64,000 nt of DNA, taken from assembly GCA_916610825.1 (NCBI GenBank), contig OU744450.1, positions 23,807,338-23,871,337 of the forward strand, given 5' to 3'. Made by a program: the position numbers and the translations under genes. This DNA comes from Haliclystus octoradiatus. Taxonomy: Eukaryota; Cnidaria; Staurozoa; Stauromedusae; Haliclystidae. Of the stretch, positions 36,201 through 48,800 are shown in pieces. Position 1 is the first letter of the stretch, and each line of letters begins with the position of its first letter. The notes beneath the pieces are model-generated. The model was not told the DNA's origin. It did not search any database and saw only the letters and a program-made list of their open reading frames with translations.

Positions 36201-39200
36201 AATAGGGAATACATCTGCATAATTGAATTGGTTGTAGAACGGACTTCATTTTTCAAGTTTGAAGGACATTTTCATGGAGTTGCCCACATAAGCATTCAAT
36301 AATACATTTTGAGGCTAAAATAGGAAGTGTAGGCTATATTTAATGTAAAATAGTGTTTCCTGTTTTTGATGTTTGCTTTCCCAAAGATCACAATCGATCA
36401 TCATCATATCCATGACAGCAAAGAAATACACAGAAGCTGCGCAACTTTCTCGACTTTGAGATGAAATCCTAGGCCTACTGTTTTGGATTACATCACGTTC
36501 AAAAACACATAGAATTTCCAGTGTTTGATTAACCAATAGGTTCGTTTTGTTTTGATATGAAGAATTCAAAAACGAAATAAACAGCAAACTAAATAGAAAC
36601 ATAAATCAAAACACAGTGATTCGAATGATAGCCTACTACTTTCAAACATTTTGATGGAGAATTTAAGGAGTTTATTTAGCATAGCCTACATCCGTTTGAA
36701 GCAATTCTTTAAAATGTTAAAATATATATCACGTCTATTTGTGTATTTTCTAGGGTGATATAGCTTTGGAACTTTATTGGCCATATGCACCAAGAACATG
36801 TAGAAACATTGCTGAACTAGTAAGTTGCTTATTTCGTTACATGATTTTCAAGAGCAAAGTAACACATTTGATGGCAAAGGGTTATTTGTATTAAGAAGTC
36901 TGTATCGGATCAGATCAGATACTAGTAATCCGAATCTTCGAAATATTTTGCAATCCAAAACTGATCTGAATGAGAATAATCCTGAAAGAATCCGAAAATT
37001 TCTATTTAAGATTTTTAATCCGATGGGACACTCATTATTCAAAATGGTGAAAATTTCTAAGCAATAAATACTCAGAATTTCGAATCTAAAAACTAGGCCT
37101 AGTAAATTTAAACGAAAAAATATTTTTGCTCAATCATTTAACTGAAGAAGAGTAATGCTTTAGAATCGAATGTTTAAAAATTTAATATGATTTGTTAATT
37201 GATGTAATCTAAATATTAATTTGATGATTTTTATCCTTTGATTTTCATTGTAATAGGCCAAAAGAGGATACTATAACAACGTCAAATTCCATCGCGTTGT
37301 CAGGGTAAGGTCAACGTTTGTTGAAAGTCTTTACTTTAAGATGTTAAGTTACAAATTAGTAGGCTATAGTGCTGCCAAGTAATGGTTTTGAAGTTTTTGT
37401 GTGCATTTAAATTCATTGCTGTGTTCTTTTACACGATACTAGCAATTCTTACCCGCTCAGCTAAATAGAATATAATGTGGCTTCATAATTGAGTTCTTCC
37501 CCTGAGAAAAACAGTTCAGGAGTTCATGAACTGTTCATGAACTCCTGAACTGTTTTGGTTGGGGTTAGGGGGAAAACACTAACTATGAAAACCCATGGAT
37601 TGCTTGCGTTTACCTTCTTGACTTTACATAAATAATTGGCTATAACGGCTTCGCCCCTGACATACTTTTTGAAATAGATTGCCTTTACGAACAGTTTCCA
37701 AATCTGTAACATTTTTCCAAATTAATACAATTCTATTACAGCATCTCGCAATTTCTTTTTCTCAATTTTCCCCCAAAACAATGTCACCTAAAATGCTCTA
37801 TAAAAGACAACATCAGCCTTGATCAAGTGTCTACCTTTAAGCAGAGCAAAAAACTACACCACTGTTGTATGCTATTCATAACCAGGTGTCTAATCAATCA
37901 TCTGCCAATACCGTTGTAGACTAAGACTGAGAAAGATGTGTTGATATTTAGTATATGAAAATTGTATTTAGTTTTCATCTTTTGATGATAGGATTTCATG
38001 ATACAGACAGGTGATCCAACAGGAAGTGGTAAAGGTGGCTCTTCAATATATGGGTAAGACAACTATTGGTAACTGTACCATATTATAATAATACTGTAAT
38101 AATGATAGTGGGATTGGTCCACACCGGCTCTTAGTATAGTGTTCAATGAAAATAATCAAAGCATTTGTAGAATGAAAGTCAACAATGAAACATGTATGAA
38201 TTGAATGTGAACTTTATATTGACTGAAATTATTACTATCTTTTTATCTCGATTAATTTAATGTCTTTCATTAAACTTTCAACAGTCCAATGTTTGAAGAT
38301 GAGCTTACACCAGAGTTAAAACATACTGGGGCTGGAGTGCTATCAATGGCTAACAGGTAAGATTATTTCTAGATAGCAATTTGGTAGGCCTATCAATAGC
38401 ATGATCTTAATAGAGAGAGTTTCCAAAATCGTCTGTTTATCCATCAGTTTGTGATTTTTAGCAAAATTGTTTTTAAAAAACTGTCATCAAACGTTTGCTA
38501 CATTTTTCATGTCTGCGCGTTCTGCTTGAGTTGCAACCAATTTTCTCTTTGGCTTTGGAATTCTGTTTCTAGTATGATTACTATTCTATTTGTTGTCAAC
38601 AGCAACTACTTATCAAACAATTGATCACATTGAATTAACAAAAACGGCTCTTAGCCAATTGGAGTCAAGTAATTTGTTAATGTGTATCACTAATTGGAAA
38701 TGTTGTAGCCCTATTGCATGTCCAGTTCGAATTAATGGACCTACGGAATAAACAAACCTCATCATAGATAAGGAATTTAAAAATTTTCAAGAAAGTTTTT
38801 GAATAAGAGTCACAGATGATCAGACATTTTAGTTGAACTTAAAGATGTTAAAGGGGATTTTTAAAGTTTTCAATTTGATTTAAAGTTTCATAATGATTTT
38901 CAAATTTACAAATCTTTGAGCATATGAGTTAGCTGAAAAATCACAATAGGGAATTCTTTTGAAAAAATATTTTTTTAAAAAATGATTGATTATGATGTAA
39001 ACTTCCAACTGAAAAATTGATTGGTAAAAGTTTGAAGCCGATCCAATAAGAAACGACAGGGATATCGATGTTTGAAATAGTCTATTTCTGCAGTGTGTTT
39101 ATTTTCGTGACGAAAATATTCCATTTTGTCTTGAACTGATTGAAAATAATATTTGAATATTGAAAAATACGTCACAATGTGTGGCAGAAATAGACTTTTT

Positions 39201-41771
39201 AAAACAACAATATCTCCGTCATTTATTATCGGATCAGCTTCAAACTTTTAACAATCAATTTTTTAGTTGATATACATCAGAATCAATCATTACTTTGAAA
39301 ATTATTTTTTCTGTAGAATCCCCTATGAAAATAATTAGGCTATATAAAATATGTTCTATTCCCTCACATCTGCAGTATAGAAACCTGTCATTTTTTTATT
39401 TGCAGTGGAGCAAACACAAATGGTAGCCAATTTTTCATTACACTAGCACCTTCGCAATGGCTTGACGGTAAACAAACTATTTATTTATTTTGCGTTATAA
39501 CACTTAACCTTTACTACACGATATGAGTCATGCAACAAGGTTGTGTCTTAAGTTCAAAGACATTTTTTTTCATTTATCATTGTTGACTCATTTATTTTAA
39601 GAAGGGTCTCAAGCAGGTCTGAAGTAGGGTAATGATAGCTGGTCCAGGGCTCAATAAAATGAGGACTGCTGAAACCGCAGGGAAGTTTTGAGGACAAAAG
39701 AATTACTGCAACTGCAGGCACAAACTCTTAAAACTGCGCAAATTTCAGGGTCTGGAATGTGTATTTTAGATTTTTATATATTCATAACTTTTTAAAGGAA
39801 AATTTTTAACGCATTTTTGCTTGAAATAATAATATAAAACTTAACACAGCATTATATAAATATTACTGATTCAATAGAATATACTATTTTAGACATACCA
39901 AGAGTGGCCACTATAGGCAGGTGGCCACTGTATATAGGTGATCGTTATAACATATTTGACTCTTACTATTTTACCTTTAACATGCCCTTTTGAATTTTTA
40001 TTTGAGTTCATGAACGTGAATTTGTCCAATTGTTCTTGAACTTTTCATGATTTCATAACATTTTCAATTGTAGTGAACTTTTTTCGCATGGGTATTAAGG
40101 ACAGTTAAGCACAGCAGTTTGCTACCCAATAGTCAATTCTTTCTAGATCTAGTGAATTTCTGATGTCAGAAATGTCCAACTCAGTTAAAAGTATCCGAAT
40201 TGGCCTAATTTTCTCATACTGTTTACGTATTTGACTAGCTCTTCTGGTTTGATTGATAAATGATGAATCCAAGTAACTGAAATAAACCATATATAACTCG
40301 TAATGTATGCAATACCTGGTTAAAAGTGTTATATTATAGCCAGTGTACGAAAAAAGTCAGGATCCTAAGGATCTAAGATCCTGGAAGTCTGAGCTAATTT
40401 GACCAAATATCAATTTGTAATTTTTGTAAAATAAAATTGTAGAATTTCTATAGACATACTGAATTCGAAAAACTCTTCAGATTCAGAAGCTAGATTCCAA
40501 TATTTTTGAAAATGTAATTTACTGTTTCCTTTTGGTACGTTGTGTGGCAAAATCCTGAAGAAGATTTTAGGAAAACTTTTGATTTCCGAAGGTAAAATAT
40601 TTTCTTGGACCCTGATTATGGACAACATTTATGACTGTTACTATCAAAAAAATTCATAAGTTGATACGCATTTCCTTGTAGGTCCATGAACAGTTCATGA
40701 ACCGGATCATGATTGTGAAGTTTCCAAATTTTCATGAACACTCTATGAAAATTTCACAATCATTTTATGATGTTCATGAATTTTCATGAATTATTTGTGA
40801 AAAGTTCATAAACGATTTGGCACTCGTGAACTTTATCTCAGGGGTTTTACTGTGTTGCTACATTATGATTGTTTATCTATTGTTATGACATTTAGGCAAA
40901 CACACTATTTTTGGACGAGTAGCTCATGGTCTTGAAGTTGTGAAGCGTATTGGTCTTGTTCAAACGGATACAACCACAGACAGGTAAAATTTGTTAAATA
41001 TTTATCAGAATCTTCTCAGACTATTCTATTATAGTTATAACTATGAGACAAACTATCTAGACGCAAGGTTTGCGATTTGTTTGTATGTACAGCGTTTGGC
41101 AGATTTTCAATCTCTGCAACAACAAAAATGTTTGCCATCAAACCGTAAAATTACATGCCGTAATATATGTTCTCCTTAGTGATAAAACATAATATATTAA
41201 CACTGTTAATCAATAATTTACTCGAGTAGTAGTTCATTTTCTCTGTTAGAAGAAAAACTTCTGTTCTGTTCATCATTTTTCATCATCATTTATCCTGAAA
41301 AATTTTCCATCATTACACATTTTTTTTCTTGAAAGAACGGATCATTTGACCCTCAAGACTCAAACAATTTTTCATACTCAATTTTTCCTATTTAAGTTTT
41401 ATTGATTAAGAATCACAATTTCAAAATTTTTTGCTGAAACGTTGTGCAAATGTTTTTGTTAGTTTGTTTCAAAATTAAATAAGAATGGTATCATTACTAC
41501 CCCTGCGAAAAACAGTTCAGGAGTTCATGAACAGTTCATGAACTGTTCATGAACCCTCAAAGACAGTTTATGAACAGTTCATTAACAGTTCACGAACTGT
41601 TCATGAAAATTTGGGGCCATTTAATGTCCATGAACTGTTCATGAACTGTTTTTGCAGGGGTATACACGGAATGCAGAGTTTATTGCAATTTTATGATGTT
41701 TTTATTTTTTCAGACCAACGCAGGATATTTATATCATTAGAGCTTTAACACGAGACACAGCTGACATGTAA
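33282..41771 (+). CDS. PPIL1: PPIL1, spliceosomal peptidyl-prolyl isomerase (complete, 8 exons)
   Basis: PPIL1 is a cyclophilin of the spliceosome that binds SKIP/SNW1 and isomerises X-Pro bonds. Exons: 33282-33329, 36754-36819, 37257-37304, 37992-38053, 38285-38356, 39406-39467, 40896-40983, 41714-41771. Phases agree; 167 residues (human 166). It begins [16 protein letters not shown], matching the human N-terminus. Catalytic cyclophilin residues are present: [17 protein letters not shown] (Arg, Phe, Gln), [22 protein letters not shown] (Trp, His). An in-frame ATG nine bases upstream (33273) would add MNN; the chosen start has the better context (ACATGG). Intron 1 (3.4 kb) carries a nested transposon pair. 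Head-to-head with DDR. Confidence 0.97.
34314..36002. mobile_element. TIR element with 80-90-bp terminal inverted repeats, host of a nested hAT
   Basis: The left arm (34314-34394, from AGCCTGTGTCCAGACTAAA to GACACTGTACTAGACT) is repeated inverted at 35912-36002 with few mismatches; TA abuts both ends. Without the nested element at 34484-35360 it would be about 810 bp. No transposase. PPIL1 intron 1. Confidence 0.85.
34484..35360. mobile_element. hAT-like non-autonomous element with 8-bp target duplication
   Basis: CTCTCAAG flanks both ends (34476-34483 and 35361-35368). The ends CAGGGTGGCACAAA and TTTTTGTGCCACCCTG are inverted and show the CAGGG start typical of hAT. Subterminal GTTCGCCGAAG recurs near both ends. 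Length 877 bp, no coding. Confidence 0.9.
37499..37564. mobile_element. TTCATGAAC MITE reduced to a hairpin
   Basis: A 66-bp near-perfect hairpin: CCCCTGAGAAAAACAGTTCA GGAG TTCATGAACTG and its inverted half ending AACTGTTTTGGTTGGGG. PPIL1 intron 3. Confidence 0.7.
40681..40855. mobile_element. TTCATGAAC palindromic MITE, diverged
   Basis: Repeated GTTCATGAA/TTCATGAAC units with decayed ends, shortly before PPIL1 exon 7. A further decayed variant lies at about 40003-40092, beside a fragment of the 180-bp family (39868-39963). Confidence 0.55.
41500..41660. mobile_element. TTCATGAAC palindromic MITE, best-preserved copy
   Basis: CCCCTGCGAAAAACAGTTCA at the left and ACTGTTTTTGCAGGGG at the right, bordered by TA on both sides (41498-41499, 41661-41662). 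A TA duplication and short TIRs suggest a Tc1/mariner- or pogo-type mobiliser. The interior is a ladder of TTCATGAAC palindromes. It ends 53 bp before the last PPIL1 exon. Confidence 0.8.
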
Positions 41772-43596
41772 ACTTATAATGCAGAAATACAGAAACATGT
41801 ATGAGAGGCAAGTAAAAACGAATTGACGTAATGTACAAATATGTTATTAAACTGTAACTTAAGTGAGTTATTATTTCTATTTTCTAATTATTATTTGTAA
41901 TAACTATTGTATATTAGTTTAAAAAAGGTTAGGTTTCTTTGATAAATTAAAATCCAATACTATTTTCTGGTTTTGTCGTACATTAAATGAATATTGTGCA
42001 AAAATATGTTAAATAGTTGTAGGATTATAGTCAATTTAAGACCATTCTTAATATATTACACATATCAGCGCCTTCACTCCTGTGAACAAACGTTCATTTC
42101 ATAAAAATGATATTGCCCAAATGTTTATGAACTTTTCATGAACAGTTAATAAAAATTTTGGCCATTTTTTCATAAACTGTTTATGTGACGGTTCATGAGT
42201 TTTTAATCGCTTCCACTGCGAAAAAGTTCATGAATGTGAAATTGCCCAAAAGTTCATGAACTGTTCATGAAAGTTCTTGAACAGCAACAGTTCAAGCAAG
42301 TTCACATCCATGAATTAGTTCATGAATTGGCTCATAAAAAAAGTGTCCATGAACTCTTTGTGACTGTTCATGAACTTTTTAAACCCTCAATAAAATATTC
42401 ATGAACTGTGCATGAAGTTCATGAATGCATGGATATTATTCACAGCATTAGTTGAAATATACTGGATGGCGAAAAGTAAAACACATATTAATATGTAACA
42501 GTTTTGATTTATCTTAAAACATCATGAGTCTGAGCATAGCGGAGCTAATTTTATTGCTGTTACATTCTGTGTTACCATAGTTACCAGTGTAGCGTTTACC
42601 TACGTGATATTCAGTCCAACCAACAGAGATTCTTTTCAAAATAGTCCAAGGATACACATACCAGTACATCATCAGGCATTCTTGTTAATATTTAATGGGT
42701 ATTATTAAACAGATACGACGTAAACAATTGAAATCTACTTTGGCATATTTTCTTAGAATATATCTTGCCATTTTGGATTGAATGAGAAAAAGCGGGTATA
42801 AATAAAGCTGTCTTTGAAATGGTAATAGGTAAAATCGATTGACGCGAGCGTCGTCAGGTTTGAAACTAGCTGAGTATGTAAGCCCCGAAAATGAATAGAA
42901 TCAAATGAATTTTGTGACGCATCCAAAATTACGCGTCAAAACTATATTGCGCATGCTTAGTATGGTAAATTTGTGCCATACAACCCTAATTATGAAAATC
43001 TATAAAGTATTTTTCCCAAATTTTCACATTTTCGCTGATATTTGCAAATTTCGCACCCGATATCTGGATAAAAAATTCTACGGCGACGCTCAAGATGACG
43101 CGCGCGTCATGACCTTTGACCCCTATACTAATTTTCAACCCGATATCGACATTTGACCTTTGATCTTGATCATTATCTGGAAACATTCATTCATGCATCT
43201 TTGTGCTAGTATTGTATCTACTTTGCTTCTCCTTCAAATGACTGCTACAATTCGTTTTAATACTTGGACATTTTGTCTTTAATAATTATCATCTTCCTCA
43301 TTATAACGCATATATACGCTTTACAATAATAGTTGATGTTAATCTTATTGATTAATACAACATAAATTTATAAAATGAATTATTATGTACACGAGTCTAT
43401 ATATATTCTAGTGCTACGGCGATATACTTCGCTTACTTTATTGTTATATTTACAGATCACATTTTTAACTGCTATCTTTACCATTTATCTGAACTTTTTC
43501 TTTTGAAAAAAAGTATAGCAGCAGTCAAATTTGAATGTATTTTTATTTATAAGTCATATCTTATGTTATTTTTGATTATTGTCTTGATGGACGTCA
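41772..43596. other. Convergent intergenic region PPIL1 / unidentified gene
   Basis: It holds the PPIL1 3' UTR and two tandem, decayed TTCATGAAC elements (about 42075-42200 and 42215-42440). A region rich in GACGCG/CGCGTC motifs (42838-43155) may be another old element; its open frames on both strands are short and unsupported. I assign no gene here. Confidence 0.55.
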
Positions 43597-44917
43597 TCAG
43601 CTCATTGGCTTTATTTTGAGTTTGAAGCGAGTTTGGTTGATGAGGCTATGGTTGAGGTTGTTTGTGAAGATCCCTGAAAAGCAAAAGAACAAAAATCAAA
43701 ATTAAATACACTGCATTAAATACATTTACACTGCATGTATTGCATATATGTTCACTTGTAAAAATATCTTACACAAAATTCAGAAGCCGTGTACGATGTA
43801 TTTTCCTCACTATCGAGCGTGAGATGCGATTTTTATATAATCGGATTACAGTTTACAAAGATATGTTAATTTGGATCACAAAACATTTGTAACAGTGCAA
43901 GAAATATTATCCACAAGTTGACTGTGACTGAACCATACGAAAAATCATCAGAGATTGTGCCGACAGAAGAAATAATTACATACTATCTTGCAGAAATAAT
44001 TAATCAGAGAATTCACGATGTTTCAGTTTTACCTTGATTTCAAAATTTAAATTACAAAATTGTTCTCCATTCGTGCTCAACAGCATATATCAGAATTCTA
44101 GTTTAGTTTTCTAAAATCTAAGGAAGGAAAGATTTTGAATCAATTGGTGGGAAGTACAAATCAAATTTTAACTTAGTAAAAGTCTACTTACCTGCCTGTA
44201 CGTCATATCGGCAAAGGGAAATTTGAACATTGCTGGTTTTATTTTGCTCTTTATATTGTCCTGGGAAATAATCATAAAGTGATAAAATTGGAATTTTTGG
44301 ATAAATTTGATTTGATTTCGATGCATTATTTCTCACCTCTTGGCGCAAATTTTACTCTTGCATACGTCAGAATTTGACAAGCATTCTCTTCGAATAGAAG
44401 TTTAGTAAAAGTAGCAATTGGCCAAGTAGGTTTACTAAAAATAAAACATATAGACATAGTATAAAAAGCGGTATTAATATTCAAGCAAGGCAACGACAAA
44501 TTAAAGGAAGCAATTCCGACAATTAAGGATAATATATGAACTTACTGTTTCGATTCATCTTCAATCGGGAACGTGAAATGCGGAGAGCCTGGAAAGTGAT
44601 GGCTATAATGCACGAGAAATTAGTAATTTGAATCTCAACGTTATTTTAAGCAAAAATAATGACATAAAATGAAACGTTATCGAAAGAATGAAAGAAAATC
44701 TGAAGATACCTTAAACTTTGCGCTCTTCCAATTCATACCCTTAAAATAAATAAATAAATTCATGAAACAGTGGGAGTATATAAATTATTACCAATGTATA
44801 TACAAATACCTTAATTGAAAATATAAATAGCTTTGCTTTTTCGTTCTCCCAAATCGTTTTAAAACTCCACGGCAACCTTGAGATCGTATAGTTGCGACCG
44901 TTGTCCTCTACTGCTTT
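43597..44917 (-). CDS. Unidentified gene, last six exons (143 residues)
   Basis: I do not recognise this protein. Exons in transcript order: 44810-44917, 44717-44739, 44546-44602, 44337-44434, 44192-44260, 43597-43673. Five consecutive junctions are GT-AG and keep one frame, and most acceptors have good pyrimidine tracts, so this is probably real coding sequence. The weakest point is the donor of the second exon (GTTTAA). The predicted chain contains NYTISRLPWSFKTIWE, HHFPGSPHFTFPIEDE, TWPIATFTKLLFEENACQIL and RVKFAPRGQYKEQNK, and ends KIKPMS. It alternates hydrophobic and polar residues and looks beta-rich, with possible N-glycosylation sites but no transmembrane segment. A compatible upstream exon may be 45432-45519. 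It lies between PNPLA6/7 and PPIL1, in the same direction as PNPLA6/7, and could be a short separate gene. Confidence 0.5.
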
Positions 44918-45431
44918 CTGAAAATGGGAAGTAATGTTTAATTTCTAGCAAAATTGTCTGAAACTCCCTCCTATGAAATCTATACTCCTTTGGGACTTCA
45001 GACAAAGAAACATCTGTTATTGACATTAAGAACATTTAAAATGAAATTTACTCGAGTCAGTTTATTATTACTCCCATGAGAGACGGCAAGCATTAATTAA
45101 GTACATGCAGTACCTATAAATGAGACATGAGAATTCAAAACATGAAAATAGTCTGAAATCTTCCATTAAAAGTCTGAAAATTCTTATGTCTCAATTAAAT
45201 ATTAAATTTCAAAACTTTTTTTGATGAATTTCGTTCTGGTAGATAATATTATTTCATGACTACAGAAATTCGTACACTAATAAATGCCAAAATTAACTTC
45301 ACCGCAAGTAGAACATATCACTTGAAAATTTCATGGGTAGGGTACTCTTTAACATTGGCCCCGGCAATTTATGTTGTCAATTTAAAATCCCAAAACTGCA
45401 GCTTCCACTGAGAGAAAATTTACTTGTTTAC

Positions 45432-45519
45432 CATCAAAGGGCCAGTCGACTGAAATGACGAAAATGTAATTTCCAAATTTTGATAACCCGAAAATGCAAA
45501 AGTATTGCCAGTATAGCGA
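45432..45519 (-). CDS. Possible upstream exon of the unidentified gene
   Basis: Open for 29 codons (reading YTGNTFAFSGYQNLEITFSS), with a donor GTAAAC in phase 0 that fits the exon at 44917. Its acceptor would lie in the edge of a decayed 180-bp-family MITE (about 45520-45600), so it may be chance. A second frame is also open through this stretch. Confidence 0.25.
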
Positions 45520-45880
45520 CTGCACTCAAACCTGTCCACCTCTATACAGCGGCCACCTATCTATTCGGCCACCACCATTTTTAAATTTTTAAGCATAGTG
45601 TTTTCTTTTCTATCATTCAACCATGAGTCGGAGCATAGCGGAGCAATTTTTATAATTCATCTTGCTATCATTAAACATCAATAGATTTTATGATTAACAT
45701 TATATAGATTTTATGGTTAACATTATATTTGAAATTTTATGATTTATCTTCATGGAGAACTATTACATAATTATTTATCTGAAAAAATAATTGAATGATA
45801 ACTATATAATGTGAATGTACAAACTAAATTTATAGAATATTGAATCTATTGATATTTAATTCAGTTAATATATGTTAATA

Positions 45881-48800
45881 TTATGTTGGGTTACTTTGCA
45901 TTCGTGTGAATATTGATGGCTCGATATTTCGGCGTCGCAATCGTCCCAAATCTTCAGACTGCAAGTAAGAACAAAAAGAAGTTAAATATTGTGCATGCTA
46001 TCAAACATACGTAAATGTCAGCGTGGCGGACAACAAAAAGGCGGAATGTGAACTCTGAGGACTAGAGATGCAGTATGAGTGTTTCCAACGAGAATGGGAA
46101 CTAAGTAAATTTATTTTATTTGGGGACAACAATCAAGGGGAATTCAAAAGAGGAGATATTAACATAAGCAGACCCTCTCTATACATTTCACAGTCTCGTT
46201 AGCCCCCAACTCTACAAATAGCGCTATCGATGAACCTCTAACCTCGTATCCAACTTCAATATCGTGATCTGTCATAAAATCCTGATCAGACAAAGATCCT
46301 GTGCGAGCACGTCGAGCAATATACAAATCGGTTTCATCGTATTCATCTTCAATAGATTGATCTTGGTCATTAAGTTCAGCATTAGTGTGACTGTATGTAC
46401 TCATCCATTTTGATGCGTTTCTTCCTTGGGGTGGATTAATCTTTGATACCAGTTCAGCTAAATCGGTAAAACTCGGAGCACATTGATCAAAGTTTCCCTA
46501 CAAACGACAAACAGACATATTACAGTTTGATTAGAATGACAGTCAAGGTTCGATCAAAATAATAATAGGCTGAAAAACGTGAACGAACAGTAGCAATATA
46601 TTAGTATGGTAAGCATTTAAAAACATTTTCGGGAACCATTGTGCCTCTAAAAAAGAATCATATTTATGGACAGACGAAACCTTATAATATAATATAATGC
46701 ACGGATGACAAGCAGGTTCACAAATAAGCATATTTTTGAAGATGTTTTGTTGAAGGATGAAGACTATTTTCGGTTAAATAATTCAATAGTTGAGGATGTT
46801 GAATAATTTATTTTTTATTCCAATTCCACAAGAGTTAGATGATACGATGACCTCTTTAACACACAAACAAAAGAAAAAAATGAGTTCCAAAATCTTATTT
46901 CTTTATCACCTACTGGTTATTACTTACCACTGTAAATGTGCTCCGTTTTGATTCACGATCTTCATCCTCGCCTGAATATGTGAATGCTAAATCTTTGAGT
47001 AAAGTCTTGAAAACTTGTTTACCATGTTCGTAGCCAGTGTTCTGTAAAAATAGAGTAGAATTAATAATCAGATGTAACCTAGAACCAATAGAAGTAAATT
47101 ACAAAAAAAGGATAAAAATAGCCAAAACATTAATCGTGTTTGGATTAAGTTTGGAAATAAAATTCTGTAGATAATCATTACAAGATCTTTAAATGGTATA
47201 AAACCATTAAACCTCATAAAATACATGTCAACTATATTTTTATGATTAAGTCCTTCTTATTGCGTTAAAATTTTTTATAACCCATTGACCATCATATTGG
47301 TATAATATACGATATACTGTAACTAAATGGGATACAGGTATTTCATTACAAATAGACAAACTTGGCAGCTCTCTACTTATCGATTGTCTGCATATGTGGT
47401 GCTGGAAATTATAGGGTTTTAGTGTTATTTTGAAGGTGGATTATAAACTTTCATAAAGGATAAGAATGGAGCCCCATAAATTTCAGATAATTTGAAAAAA
47501 TTGACCGAAATTTCAAATTTGTGGTTGATAGTAGCATAGATATGTCAGTCCTTAGACAATAAAAAGCAAAAAAGCAATTAAACTAATGAAAAAGGTCCCC
47601 ATATAGCTAATAGACGGGATAACATGATCTTTAAGGGTATAATCCCGAAATTGAGCATAAATCCAGGCTTAAAACTGAACCGGCATTTCTATACATATTT
47701 CAGGAACATATTCCATAATTATTTGACGAGTGATATTTACCTACCATGATAACATCGAACAATCCAAATTGAAGAGTCTTGAATCTGTTTTAACAAGGGA
47801 GATATATAAATGTTTAAAAAGTATACAGGCTGTAAAATAATAATGTAGACGGTGTCGCCCTACCGATGGCACCCGTACCACTTCTCTATTTCTAGAGGAG
47901 TGGCTCTTTTCGCTAAGAGCAATGATTTTAAACGCTCTTTACTGATCTCAGCCGCGATACTGCAGATCAATTTCAACAAATTTCATGGCAGATAGGTCTC
48001 GATTATCAATGCAGGTTGTGATGCTAAACTAAAACCAATTATCTAGGAAAAACATTAAACAATTTGTATGAACAAATGTACCATATAACCAAGTTTCTGT
48101 ATATTCTTGTTTAAAGTGAAAACGACGTGAAAAATCTCAAAAATTATTTTCTTGTTCTAAGATAAATATATCCAGTGTCTTTGAATTTGATCAAGTACAC
48201 TTTGGTGATATTTCTTCAATATTCTACAATCTTAATTTCTACAATTATTGTTTTAGTCTTTCATTGAATAACTTTTTTTGGGGGCAAACCCAGGGGTAAA
48301 AACATGGGGCAAAAGAAGTTGATGTCGAGGGATGTCACAGTTTGCAAGGGTACTTTCTAGTATAGTAGGATCCCAAGTAGGACAAATAGTCATGAAAAAT
48401 AATGTTAACAGTACTATACAAGCCAAGTTTACCACATCTCTGTTTCTGAGGAGGGCTTTCTTCAGTATTTATTCACAGGAATCAGAAGAAATCAAAGAAG
48501 TGAAAAATCCCTAAAACATGGTATTTAAGATAGCAAGACAATTTGATAAATTTATGTTTTGGAGCAAAATGAAAATAATAAAGTTTACTAAACATAGGAA
48601 ACTCTCTTATATGCTTGAATGTCACAAAATAAAGGAGTTTCAATTCCCAATTTTTCAATTGTTCAAATGTTAGAAGGGAAGTTGAAATTTAGATCACCCT
48701 ACTGGAGGCGTATTTACTACCCTTCTATTTCTAGAGGAATATCTCCTTTCATTAAGATAAATGATGATAAATGCCAATTAATCATTAGTGAGACGCACTA

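Noticed and set aside
42838-43186. Overlapping open frames on both strands in a CG-containing patch
   Set aside because: Short, on both strands at once and without protein likeness; they look like an old repeat.
43400-43450. Helitron-like 3' end (CTAG after a GCGAAG...CGC hairpin, - strand)
   Set aside because: The following base is A, not T, and no matching 5' TC end was found upstream.
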